Positions 34,618 through 47,390 of a DNA stretch of 64,000 nucleotides are shown one piece after another; position 1 is the first letter of the stretch; each line of letters begins with the position of its first letter. The notes beneath the pieces were generated by a model. That model did no database searches. It worked only from the letters and a program-made list of their open reading frames with translations, and was not told where the DNA came from. The DNA comes from Chondrilla cf. caribensis (lineage: Eukaryota; Porifera; Demospongiae; Chondrillida; Chondrillidae): assembly GCA_964020155.1 (NCBI GenBank), contig OZ026547.1, forward strand, positions 4,337,095 through 4,401,094, read 5' to 3'. The translations under genes and the position numbers were made by a program.

Positions 34618-35962
34618 TTAGTCACGAAAACGTAACTTCATTTGAGTAAACTTTAGAGAAAAGTATTTATTGAGAAAGTGCCACCAAGCTACTCCTTGAG
34701 CACCATTCAGTCCACTACGATACAGACCATTGAGATTGGAGTGGTGGCATCCTGGGCCATACCACCATGCTCCATGGTAAGAAATAGCACAGTTCCCACT
34801 GTGTGGATCATTGTCTCTGTCTTTAGTGGAAAACTGCATATCATTATGAACACCTATCATAGCATCTCCAGCAGTTCCTGTATAACCTGCTATGTTTAGT
34901 CTATAGTTTGTTCCACTGTTGCCAACAGAGAAGAAGGAATATTGAGCATATTTGTAGTTCCCTTCGTAGTCTGCTAAATCGACTCTTAGTTCTGTTCTAG
35001 GTCTTCTGGTAGTGAGACAAACAAGTTTCTCCAAGCCAAGCCAATGTTCACCCTTCAGCTGTCCAAACCCTGCTACGTAATCTGCCCAGTTCCTGTAGAA
35101 ATTCACAGATCCATCCATTCTTGACTGGAAGACAGTCCACCCTCCATTCTTCATATCGCAGAAGGCGTTAAACGGTTTCCCACATCCAGGGTCGATAGTG
35201 TAGATTCTATCTTGTCTACATCCTTTGAGATAGGCCTCTCTACATTCTTTATCAGGTGTTGATGGACCTGTGCAAATATACCCAGTACGTATTATATGCA
35301 GGATAGAGCAGTCACTATATGTGAGGTCCTATATTAACGTGTGAATTGCGTAGTGAGCGAGTAGCTACATATTGCATCTATACAATTATGTAATAAAACG
35401 GACATTGAGGTACACACTGTATGGATGGTATATGGTGGAAACACTGATTGTACTATGTCCATACATACACCTGTATGTGTGCCCGATTACTCCCTGAGTC
35501 AGTACATTTGTAGAAATGGCCATAAGGCAACCATATTATGTTTTCTCAGAAACCTCCATGCTATGATGAAGTACCTGTGTATACTTTGAGACTCTTATAG
35601 GTAGCAATAAGATGAATGACAGATGAGTTTTCTATATTAGAATACACACCAATGGAAGCTCCCACTTGAGGCCAAGATCAGTGTTTGGGACAGCTGGGTA
35701 TTCAGACCACTCTCNNNNNNNNNNNNNNNNNNNNNNNNNNNNNNNNNNNNNNNNNNNNNNNNNNNNNNNNNNNNNNNNNNNNNNNNNNNNNNNNNNNNNN
35801 NNNNNNNNNNNNNNNNNNNNNNNNNNNNNNNNNNNNNNNNNNNNNNNNNNNNNNNNNNNNNNNNNNNNNNNNNNNNNNNNNNNNNNNNNNNNNNNNNNNN
35901 NNNNNNNNNNNNNNGTAGAAGTATGGCAATAATTGTTGATCCGCAACTATAAAGTTGATCAT
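34618..35962 (-). pseudogene. FReD copy C2: intact domain exon, disrupted signal exon
   Basis: Domain exon 34,618-35,267 is fully open: PSTPDKECREAYLKGCRQDR, CDMKNGGWTVFQSRMDG, the calcium site STKDRDND, WWYGPGCHHSNLNGLY, MKLRFRD. The first exon begins MINF (start 35,962), but two extra bases after AACTTT, compared with C1 and C3, shift the frame and replace the hydrophobic core by VADQQLLPYFY. The rest of exon 1 and most of the intron fall in the N gap. So the protein would lack a proper signal peptide unless another exon lies in the gap or the two bases are an assembly error at a gap edge. The TATA box is present. Confidence 0.7.
35715..35914. other. Assembly gap (200 N)
   Basis: Exactly 200 N. 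The flanks match 27,220 and 27,509 in C1, where 288 bases separate them, so the true gap is probably nearer 290 than 200 bases. Confidence 0.95.
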
Positions 35963-36056
35963 ATTCTTGTTCCTGAGCAGTAATGTTCTCTGTATTAAGT
36001 GTTCTCTTTCTCCTTGATCTCTCTAACTTGTTGTTTCTGTGTGTTGAGTGGTGTTC

Positions 36057-36063
36057 TTTTATA
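36057..36063 (-). promoter_or_regulatory. TATA box of C2
   Basis: TATAAAA followed by GAACACC, about 95 bases before the start codon. Confidence 0.7.
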
Positions 36064-36271
36064 GTATTGGTTAGTGGGTGTGTACATGTGGGGGTTCTGT
36101 TGTCATGACAGTATGTCGGTTGTCATGGCAATATCATCACTCCACAACATCAATCACGAGATGTTTACAGACTTCCACAATCAATTAGTCAATTAAGTAG
36201 TTATGTCTTGCGTAGTCTAGTGATGTTTACGATAATATCACATGAATGAACTAGACTATCATTGTGCATAT

Positions 36272-36855
36272 GTTGCATGTACCTCAGGTTGGTAGTATTG
36301 TGTGACATTTACCTCAGGTTGGTGGTATTGTGTGTACATTTACCTCAGGTTGGTGGTATTGTGTGTACATGTTCCTCAGGTTGGTAGTATTGTGTGACAT
36401 TTACCTCAGGTTGGTGGTATTGTGTGTACATTTACCTCAGGTTGGTGGTATTGTGTGTACATGTACCTCAGGTAGGTGGTATTGTGTGTACATGTTCCTC
36501 AGGTTGGTAGTATTGTGTGTACATGTACCTCAGGTTGGTGGTATTGTGTGTACATGTTCCTCAGGTTGGTAGTATTGTGTGTACATGTACCTCAGGTTGG
36601 TAGTATTGTGTGTACATGTACCTCAGGTTGGTGGTATTGTGTGTACATGTTCCTCAGGTTGGTAGTATTGTGTGTACATGTACCTCAGGTTGGTAGTATT
36701 GTGTGTACATGTACCTCAGGTAGGTGGTATTGTGTGTACATGTTCCTCAGGTTGGTAGTATTGTGTGTACATGTACCTCAGGTTGGTAGTATTGTATGTA
36801 CATGTACCTCAGATTGGTGGTATTGTGTGTACATGTTCCTCAGGTTGGTAGTACT
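36272..36855. repeat. 31-base minisatellite, array 3 (largest)
   Basis: About 19 units of the GTACCTCAGGTTGG repeat. GTACCTC and GTTCCTC variants alternate in higher-order patterns, and two units lack a base. Confidence 0.93.
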
Positions 36856-38378
36856 TTCACCTTTTTACTGAAGCAAGCGCCAATTTTAAAGTTGCAGGTA
36901 AAAATGAGTCAGGCTGCATGAGACTAGATGACCATGCCAATCAGTAGGCATGGAAATAATGCTATTTAAAGCACAACATTCATTTCTGAATTAAGTGCTG
37001 TGTTCATAGGTGCAGTAATGCCTGATTGGGCTGTACATTATGTGTCATGTGAGTTATGTGTTGCTGAGAGCTCTTCCATGATGAACTGAACAAGTTGACA
37101 ATGTATGAGATTAAAATAGTTATATTGTCATTGTTGTGGTGCAGTAACCCTGTCTGTCTGTTGTGTAGTGGATTCAACCACTTGGTCAACAGGTCTGTTG
37201 GTTGCACATGGGATTACCTGATTGTCTAACAGGCTTGTCCAGTTGTACAATGAGATTGACTGGTTGCTCAAGAGGCCTGTCTAATTGTAAGTGTGTGCTT
37301 GTGGCAATTGTTTATTCATGACATTGTAAGTGGCCTTGGTAACACATCTGTTGTCAAGGCAGGTCACATGACAATATCATCACACCACATCATCACTCAT
37401 GAGATGTTTACAGACTTCCACAATTATTAGTCAAATTAAGTAGTTATGTCTTGCACATATTAGAAGGATATGTAGTTTAGTGATGTTTACAATAATATCA
37501 CTTGTGATGTGTCAGACTTCTTAATGTGTTTATGTCTCCTCTAATGTTGTTATCGTATTTTGTATAGTGTGTAAGTGCAGTCTTGTAACATTCCAAATTC
37601 TGTACCTCTTGCCTCTTAAGCAGTATGTATGTATGTGAAGTAGTGCATAGAGTGGGGGAAAATACCTATCTTACAACAGTATAGCATCTGTTGCTATAGA
37701 AGCAACACACTTATATAGCAATTTTATAATCATATAAAGCCCTAGCCATTGTATGAAGTTTCTAATCATTTAGCTGATGCAGTCCTTGCCAAATTTAGTC
37801 GTATATTTTAGCGTATGCGTTAATTTTTATCTATAATACAAATGACGATAATGTTCGATTGTTTGTTGATTGTATGTCAGCATTACTGCAGTTGCATAAA
37901 GCAGGTCTTCTATCGTGAATTCGTCGCCTGAACAAAATTATTGTGCAATCATTTCTCCGCGAGTAGTGACGTAGGTGATGAATACTCAACATTCCAATCA
38001 TTTATTGCCTAAAATCTCTAACAAAGCCAGGTCCGTTATAATCCCCCTGTGTAATGTTTATGATATCAACGGATGCTATACTGGTTAAAACATGGTCACT
38101 CAGGCAGTATGACACATAAATCCACTCTCCCTTGAGACTTGTCCTTATATATGTCATACTGTCCTGGTGTCCATGTCTTGACCACTAAATAATCCTCACC
38201 AAAATACTATGTACAATAATATGTGTATATTTGTAACTATATTATTATTGTTTTAAATCATGTTCTGGCTCAGACATTATCACTTCTTGCATTAAATAAA
38301 TTAAACTCACACATCAAAGGATTACATACTTGATCATAACACACATGGTAAATATAAGCCAATCTATCTAATGTTAGT

Positions 38379-38593
<215 letters not shown>

Positions 38594-39673
38594 CCACTTC
38601 TCTTATCCATTGTTTGTGAACGCACACAGAGAAACAATTATATATGAACAAAGCCACTAGCACACACACTCACATTCACACATGCACACTTGTCCATAAA
38701 CACAGACACGTGTACAATCACTCACACACTCACACATTGACGCTGGTTCTCTCCCCCTTCATAGTCTGTGGGTGGAGTCAGAACCAAAGACCTTCAAGTG
38801 CTGGGCTTATCTCTGTGAGCACTGAAGAGACATGACTTGATACCTATTATCATCACTTGATTGAAAATCAAAATTACCCTTTCAGTTGACTGTTTATTGT
38901 ATGATATTTTTCGATTTACTTGTTCAACTGTCAATAGCTGCAAAATTCCTATAAGTGATAACATTCTTCCATCCAAAATGTCAATTATTACTGATTTTCC
39001 AATGTAGTTTGCATATTAGGCATAATATATTCATGTTTTTTTGCAATCAAAATTATCAGAATGATTATTAATAATTCAGTATGAATTTCATATATACTAG
39101 ACTAAAATATTATAAAATGCACGAATTATAATTTTAAACCATAATAATAATTATATACAATAATATTGTTACGTAATGATCATAATTATCAATAAAGTAT
39201 TAATTTCAATATTATATATAATATATTGTTATTATCAATAATATACATTATTTCATCCATAATGTCCATCATTACAGATTTCCCATTATAGCTTGCATAT
39301 TATGCATAATATTATATTCATGTTTTGTAATCAAAAGTAATTATCAGAAAGACTAGATTAAATTTATAATACAGTATTATGATTCATATTAGATTGAAAT
39401 TATACTACACAAATACATACATAATATGAAACCTTAATAATATAATATTGCTGTTATGTAAGAATCATAATCCATTGCAATTATTATCAATTATACACAG
39501 TGCATACAGCAGACAAGCTGGTATACGTAGTATAATAGGCCAACATCAATTGTTAGTATAATAATTTTCAAATGAACATAGCAACTGATAACAATAACCA
39601 CAATGACTAAAGTAATGAGGCATGCAATCATGGTGATGGTGATTCCGACTCAGACTCAAAGAATCTGAACTGA

Positions 39674-41441
39674 TTAATTGTCCGTCTGAGAGTACACCAT
39701 CCAAACACCTCCTGTTCTCGGTACTACATAATGAAGGCTGCAGTGTACAGGACACATCATAACACGTTCCTCATCACTATCCCATTGATGCGTTGCTTTA
39801 TTGTCATGAAAACACTTTCTTCCATCAAATGCTAGAAAGTTGTGAATATCAAACTTTTCTTTCCTGCAGCAAATAAAAGGATTAGAATTACATAGAGGAA
39901 GATCAGTACCACTGTACACAGCTCTTCTTACCTTATTATGGAGCTATTGAAACCTGGTAGGACACTCATGTCCAATAGATCCTTGTGCTCAATGGAGAGG
40001 GACATGGTTTGTATGCCACTCTCCATGGCTAGTGTCAACAAACCAGGTAGATGCTTCATAGCATGTTCAGAGCAGACATAACCTCTCAACTCTGATCCTT
40101 GACAACTGATCAAGCAGTAAACATCATAGGTGAACTGTAGATGAAGCACAATCAAGTAAATAAACAATGTCCTAAAGTACCGAAAGGAGAAGACACTAAC
40201 CACTAGCGTGTAAATGTATTCTCACCTCAGGACCCAAGCGGATCAGGCAATCTCCCAATGGCTTCATCCACTCAAGATGAGAAGCATCTCCTACCTGGCA
40301 GTGGACAGCAGTAGAGGATGCTTGATATTGTATACAACAGTCAATTGCATTGTTGGCTTCCTGTGAACCTGTGTTTGAATAACAAACAGTAAACATGAAA
40401 CAAATAACAACTGTTACATAATGCCAGTGTACAGTTGGACCAGATGAACTGACACAGCACTGAAGTGTGATCACAAGGTGGACAAGCAGGCATGTGTACA
40501 TGGACACATCATAGGATACTCACATAGACAATATGCATAATATAGAGAATGTCCATGTATTACTTACACATTGTCATAATTATAAATATTCATACTCAGT
40601 GATGACAATACAAATGTCAACATATTATAACACTCACATAGAGAAAAAAATAATTTTGCCACTACAAATACAATATACAACTGGTACTCTGATAAAAATA
40701 TTAGAAAAAGTTACAACTCCATCAAATTGGCACATTTACAATTCACTTAGTATAAACATACACACTACAACTCACCTGGTGTGACAGTATAATACACTAT
40801 GGTCATTGACTCCTTGCAATGTCTCTTAGATATAGCTTGAGTCACACGTGACATGAACTGGTCACCAAAGATGGTTGAGGAATAACTACCTATGAATAGC
40901 TTCCTCAATTTGGTGGCAATCAATGTGTCCTCCACAGGTTTCCATTTGTTGTCATCGAGCTCAACATTGCCATTATCCTGTTAGTATAAGACAAATTGTA
41001 CATGATCAGTAATGAGCATTACTATTAATAACCTCATACAATGGATATTTGCATAAATTAAACACTATTTACTACAATGTACATAAGGCATACACTCCAT
41101 GCAATGTGTATACAGCACATACATGCCATTCAATTAGAATTGATCCTAGTTTTATACTTGGCTTTGCAATACTTAAACATCTCCACTACAAGACAAAGCT
41201 TGTGATTGTGATGATACAACAGTAATTAGGATACGTAATGCAAGCGTAATTACTGTCAATAGCACACTACTGTGAGTATAGTAAGGCCCTAGTTCAATTG
41301 TAGCTATGGTGTTAATTTCTCAAAGTAGTAGTAGTTTACACTTGTAAAATTACAAAAATCTAATTTGCCCATACAAACCTCATGCTGCCATGTGCTATTT
41401 TGATGAACTGACAAAGTCAATTATCATTATGTGTATGTTTG

Positions 41442-41499
<58 letters not shown>

Positions 41500-44400
41500 T
41501 GTATATGTATGTGTGTATACTTTCAGGGAAGTGGCAAAAATTGCACAGATATATAACAGTCATGAAAATTAGGGGGATTTAAATGTAGTGTTATTACAGA
41601 AATTTCCAAAATTTAATGGTGATGACAAAGACAGGATCTCCAAGGGGAGGGGTAATTTTCTCTGCAGGAAAAAGAAATATCCCCTTGTCCCCGGCTGTAA
41701 AAGAACCTCACATGTGTCGATATGGGTGGACATATCTACACGAGTGTAGTATAATGAGTGGACATACTCATTATCAATACGTTATCATGTTACAAATACG
41801 GTACTTTTCATTAAAAACTGAACGACGTCGGGCGGTCGTCGGATGACCGTCGGTTGACCGACCGCTGACCGACCGTTGACCGACCGGGTGTTGACCGCTT
41901 CGTATTAGCACATTGACCGGCTACTGTGAACTAAAAATAGTAGCAAATATCACGTGATGTGACGTGGCAGATACGAGACGAAGACTTCTTCGTCTTCTAC
42001 AGTAATAGCCGAAGGTCCCCTCGCGATGCTTTATCGTCCGCTTCAATTGGGAATACACGAACTTCAAGATTTCTTCGTTCTTTTGGAAGTCTTGCCCTTT
42101 TCTTCAGATTCTGAGCATGCTCTCGCAATTCCTCGTAGCGATTGAGGAAACCGCTAATGCCAGCCTTGGTAACCGAGTATCTTTCGTCGTTCAAAATCGC
42201 TTTAATCTGACGGTAAGTTTTCCCTTTGCGCTTAAGAAACAAAATTCGCTGTTTGACGTAGCATAGCATACCATTTTCCTTCGAGCCCCACTTAATAATG
42301 ATTACGTAAGTGTTAAAATTTATTTGACCGGCTCACCGTCGATGACCGACCGCTGATCGACCGGTGACCGACCGGTGACCGTCGGATAGTTGACCGCCCG
42401 CCGTCGTTCAGTTTTTTATGAAAAGTACCGTATATCAAGTGTTTGTGGTCCGCATGTACTTGTGGACTACATGCGAGTACAAAGAGTACTTGCATCACTT
42501 AACACTAGTTTACATGAAAGAGTACCATAATTAACACTAGTTTACACAATGGTGGGTACACTCTTTTGTTAACCACTGTTAACCCATGTGACACCCTAGG
42601 TTGAAAAGTGTGCGTGTTGTTCACCTAGTACTACTTTTGTCATCATTTGGAAGTGTAATCCATGAAGTATGGAATGTGACCAAGCACTCACCTGACTGGT
42701 GTGATGGTGCAGGTCCAAGGTGTGCAGTGGCTTCACCTTGTTGCTGGATACCAGAGTTTCTTGGAGGAGGACAGGGGAAGATGACCTCACAGCAAGTACT
42801 TTGATGTTACTATTGCCAACTGATGCAAGTACTTGTGTAGTCAACAGATCAGAGAGTGGAGCATCATACAGTCCAATGTACAATTCATACAAATCAGGCA
42901 AAGCAGTGACCAGATGGGCCATTCTGGTCATAATTGATAGAGATTCCTGAAATTGAGAACAACATAAGATCTTGTGGTCATGCTAAACAAAAGTAGATAT
43001 GACAGCACAATATCAAGAGGAGAATAATAATGTATAGACTAAAACTATTGACATAGCTACATGTGAATGTACATACATAAGTCAAACGGTTTTATTGTAA
43101 TTCTCAAATTGTCAGAATTGTTCTTACTTCCTGTACTGTGAAATTTCAAATAGTGGGTGATGTCGTTTACATTTTAGTACAATAATAAAGTAAACATACA
43201 AGTGTGCATTACCTCTGTTGATTCTTTACTGTTCACAACAGAGAATCTCAAGTACAGTTTATTTAGCTTCAGGCACTTCTCAAGAACAATATTGACTGAC
43301 GACATGTCTGTAAGGGAAGAATATGGAAAAGTACAGTGTATTAGTACTTCAGAAGGATTTTCATTGGGTTAGTTCCTGCAAATGAATAAAGTATGTGTTT
43401 ATAGTCATAACAATGATGTGTCATGGGTAATCGAAATCTAAAATACAATTTACACAAACACATCACATTGGGTACATGTTACATCTGTGCAGACCCAATA
43501 GACAACTCCACTGGGTTTGATCAGATGGAAATACTCACCCGAACTGGTTGTTGACCCTTGAAGATCAAGAGAGAACAAGCAGGATTGATGAGAATAGTGA
43601 TTGAAGAAGTGATGAAGTTGGACGTTGGGCAAGAGGTTCACAGCTAGCTCTTCAATTGTTCTTAAGGCTTGTGCCATGCACCAACCAGTGCAGAGTAGAA
43701 GGTAGTTGTCGCAGCGAAGAAGAGCTAGGTGGGTGGAAAATGTCTTTGTTATGACTTCTCTGGCGAGCTCTTTGTTTCGGCTTTCATACAGGATAATGGG
43801 CAGACTGGATTGGTGAAGTGCTGCATTCTCTTTGACTAGAATCTGCATCAGTTGGGAAGAGATCTCTCGATCTGCTAGATGTGTGATGCCTGCTAAGAAT
43901 TGGTACAACAATCGCTGATCCTTGGTGGTGTCTTCAGCATCACTGAGCTTGCAGTCCATGGCATCTTTCAGTTGCTGTTTGTATGTACCCTCGTCCAATT
44001 GATCCAGGTACTGATGCCATTCTGGAGGATACGGCTTCTTGGATACGTCTGGAGCACATTCCTGAAGAATCTTGATCTGTTCCTCTTTGTCAAGGAGGTT
44101 CAGTTCCAATGCAGCGAGACAGGATTGAACCGATGAGTGGAGGTAGTGATGGCTGCCTCTCTCCACACCTATGGCATCCACCTGACTGCAACTCAGCAGA
44201 ATATTGTACCCACTAGTGGGGAGCTTGATGCCCTGGCTATGAAGGTCGTCATCACTAAAGACAAACTGGTTATTCCTCACTCCTTCCAGGGCTAGCTTCA
44301 TCATCCCACGGAAATCCTTGAAGTGTGGACTGTTGAGGATGTCTTCTACGGAGGAAACTCTTTCGCTCATGATCAGCTTCAGTCTATCCTCCAGGTAACG

Positions 44401-46465
44401 GTTGGCTGCCAGGACGATGAACCTCTGGTAAACATCTGTCATGGTGGAAGGGAGTGTGCCATCCACTTGACAGGTAAAGCATGCCATAGCTAAGATCATA
44501 GGATAAGAACAGAGATTGGTAAGATCAGGGCACTGGGAAAGGAAAGCAATAAGGGAATCAGATTTTTCATTGTCAGAACCAAAGTAGCTCCTCATGAATT
44601 GCTCTCTTTGCTCTGGGGAGAAAGGAGCAATTTCGATTCTTCGATCTACCTCACGGTAGAGTGCTTCAGCTGCAGCATGACGTGATGTAATGAGAACAGA
44701 AGATGCCGGAAGATCCTGACCATCAATAACGCGGTCTAGAAAGGCGCTGTTCTTTGGACGTTCATCCCACCCTTCCAGGAGAACAAGAACCCCCCTTCCA
44801 TCTGAGATCTCCACTGCTAGCTCATCTAAGCTGGATGGCGATTGGTGACGTGGGCGTATCACAAGAATATCTTTGAGATCGTTGCACCCGGATTCTGGCA
44901 GTAAGCGTAGGGGAACGGTGATAAACAATTCGTAATCTTGAAACATCCTTCCAGCTGAATACTCCTTGGCAAGGAACCTCGCAGTGGTTGATTTCCCGGA
45001 ACCAGGTGCTCCCTCCACTAGGACAATCTTGCGCTCCTTCTCACCAGGATCATAGCTGAGGATATCCTTGGTGTCGATGGGAGTATAACGAGAAGAATCT
45101 TTGACTTGAAATCCTTGACTAAGTGTAACAGCTACTGGATGGTCCCCTTTGATACGTCTATTCTCATCAGCCTCAAGGAGATGAAGCTGAATAAACGTTA
45201 GCCTTTTCTTATTCAGCCAAGTATCCTCAACCGTCTTCAGGTTCTCATAGTATGTAGTGAGGAACTTCTTGTACTGGACAAAGACATCTGATGTGTACAG
45301 CTGTGTAGAGAGAGGGAATCACGTACTAGAGGAAGGTACAGTAATCATTCATAAAATTAAAAATACAATCATTGAGTCCCTAAGCCCCTCTGTCCATGGA
45401 AATGAAATTACAGAGAACACTTCTTGTGGTTAGATTCTCTGGCATCTGATTGCAATTTCATATGTACAGTATCAATCAGTCAAAACTGAATGTTTAACAT
45501 CTGTACCTATTTTCTGAAAAAGTGCATAGAATGAATAAGGTTACAGATGGATATGGGTGCACCTGTTCTCTTGTTATCCCTATACTCCACTCAACACCTC
45601 CAACTATTGTTGTTGTACTATGGCCCCTTTCAAACACATAAAGTGGAAGTTGACATCCATATGCCATGTACAAGATACTTTGTGAACACTATGATACTTC
45701 CAATTAACCCTAAGCCTATAGGAATGAAAGTCTCAGTTGTCAATCTAACCTTGGGTGTGCTGGGCCCAGGTAACTGTGCAGGAAGCACACTCCACGATGT
45801 CTCTGAATAGGCTTTCTTCTCAATCGTCTCAGCCACAAGTGGTCCAAGCTTAGCTGAATCCCTGACTGTCTTCAATAGGAACCTCCATGTGTGGGGAAAC
45901 TCTTCACCACAGCTGCCATTCCTCCAGTAGGACAAGCACACCATTCCTCCCAGGGGGGTTGACTCATTCGCCTGTACAGTCATGAAGGGTACTCCTAGGC
46001 TAATTGCCAACTCATGCCACAAAGGAGCAATGGATAGAATGCCTTGTAAACCAACATCAGATGGAGTTAGTTCTGTACAAAATTATAAAGAGGACAAGTT
46101 AATAGTAAACAGACAACAATTGATTTTCTTCAATATTCAGTTAGCATAATGAAGAAATAGACACATAGAGACACATAAGAATCATATTAGGTTATCTACC
46201 CCCGATTATGTGAATGTAATAGTGGATGATAAATCTACAGAATCATTATCAATATGGTACTTTCCTTAACAAACTTTGGCACCTCAAACTACTGTGACAT
46301 GGCTAATAAACAGACAATACACATTGACTCACCAGCCAGCTGTACACTCTCCAATGTTTCCCTTTTCCCTTTACCCCCCTCCACCTGGGGTGTCCTCTTG
46401 CATTCTGAAGACATCTCAATGTTCACTAATAATAGGACAATATGGAGTCCTTGGTTGTGGACAGC
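39674..46465 (-). CDS. Death-NACHT-LRR receptor (NLR family), 5' exon(s) not found
   Basis: Nine exons join in phase: 46,333-46,465; 45,750-46,072; 43,539-45,300; 43,213-43,307; 42,692-42,946; 40,776-40,977; 40,226-40,368; 39,932-40,134; 39,674-39,863, ending TAA. All have GT-AG borders; the total is about 1,100 codons. Exon 2 looks like a Death domain (PLWHELAISLGV, then HTWRFLLKTVRD). Exon 3 holds NACHT: Walker A GAPGSGKST (about 44,992-45,015), Walker B LVLLEGWDE (about 44,761-44,787), sensor VLITSRH, and the NLCSYPMILAMAC winged-helix motif. Exons 4-9 have degenerate leucine-rich strands (LNKLYL, LYELYIG, LHTLDL, LRKLFIG). NLRs sense intracellular danger and oligomerise by ATP binding. 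Exon 1 begins at a 3' splice site, so the start codon lies upstream. An intron holds a Tc1/mariner-like element. Confidence 0.87.
41799..42430. mobile_element. Tc1/mariner-like element flanked by TA
   Basis: TIRs begin CGGTACTTTTCAT and extend about 40 bases through ACTGAACGACG to GGGCGGTC, with few mismatches. Each end is bordered by TA (41,797-41,798 and 42,431-42,432), the target duplication of Tc1/mariner elements. Subterminal blocks are unusually rich in GACCGACCG repeats. The only coding content is one short HTH frame, so the element is a deletion derivative. Confidence 0.82.
41997..42269 (-). pseudogene. Truncated transposase N-terminus (HTH)
   Basis: Ninety codons include ILFLKRKGKTYRQIKAILND and GISGFLNRYEE, the pattern of the first helix-turn-helix of Tc1/mariner-type transposases. 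There is no second HTH and no DDE catalytic domain before the stop, so it cannot be a transposase by itself. Upstream codons (KWGSKENG) are in frame, so the true start is uncertain. A DNA-binding-only product remains possible. Confidence 0.55.
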
Positions 46466-47390
46466 CTGTGTGGACAAGAACAAGCACTCAATCAGGGATT
46501 TGACTCAATCTAATCCCAATTAGCTAGGACAACAGCAACAATGTGAAGGGAGGGATACCTCTTATTCAAAGTGGATGGGACATCTGTAGGAACTATAAAC
46601 ATGGCTTATTTTCCCTATGCTAATACATCTAGCCCCAACAACAGCACAGTGCAGGTGATGTGAAATACAGGTCTTAATAAAGATGGTACACTGATACATT
46701 CATTCAATTTTCTTGTTTTCAACTGTACATTTCAGAAACACTGAGTCTTAGGGTATAAGTGGATGCCTATAGGGTAAAACAGTGCAGTGTGTGATACAGG
46801 GACAAGTGTGGAATCACGTCATAGGCCTAGTTACCATGACAACAAAGTACCACAAACGCCATGTTTCCAAGAATGGGGTGATTCAAAAGTAGACAAGTGG
46901 ATTACTAGATACGCATCATCGTTCGTTGACCTGGTTCTACACCTACCATCACTGACTAAGAACTCGGTCTAGTGAGTCTGAAACTGAGTCCTAGGACGAC
47001 TAAGATTGGACAACAGTCACAATATCATTGTACGAAGGGGTCCAAGAGCATCTCAAATAACATATTTAACACTATCCGATGGATTTAGAAAGACAAACTT
47101 TGTGAATTAGCTACAGAGAAGTGTTCGCGAAACTTACTGAAGACAAGGACACGCCCTATGGAATGCGTTACATCCGGTCGCGTGGGTCCGTGTCACGGGA
47201 TATACGGGGTCCGATTCGTCGCGATATTTCTCCTTGTTCCTGTTGAGGTAGAGAACCCAAAAGCTCTTTGACCTACTAATTCACCACTATCCTCCTGATA
47301 GCACCAAAACAATAGGTTTAGTTTTTTCTTGAACCAAGTGAACGCCATTTTATTCGGTTTCCTGCTGTGGAACAGGATCAGCACGAAACC
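46466..47390. other. Region between the NLR gene and clathrin pseudogene
   Basis: The missing NLR 5' exon(s) and promoter should lie here or beyond. A minus-strand frame at 47,193-47,426 (about 77 codons, with an internal ATG starting MAFTWFKKK) is a candidate, but it overlaps the clathrin exon on the other strand and shows no known domain. Confidence 0.4.

Larger units (their letters stand above)
40978..42691. other. NLR intron with GT microsatellite and transposon
   Basis: The largest intron of the NLR gene. A (GT)n tract lies at 41,447-41,498 and the mariner-like element at 41,799-42,430. No extra exon recognised. Confidence 0.7.

Noticed and set aside
35632..35962. Open frames across the N gap
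   Set aside because: They consist mainly of unknown bases.
36330..36871. Open frames reading VHVPQVGSIVCTCTSGWW repeats (also 21.9 and 24.7 kb)
   Set aside because: The 31-base unit is not a multiple of three, and all frames stay open by chance; unit changes are not codon-biased.
42596..42804. Plus-strand frames over NLR exons (also 43,900-44,136 and 45,547-45,810)
   Set aside because: They are antisense shadows; the minus-strand exons join in phase with GT-AG borders.
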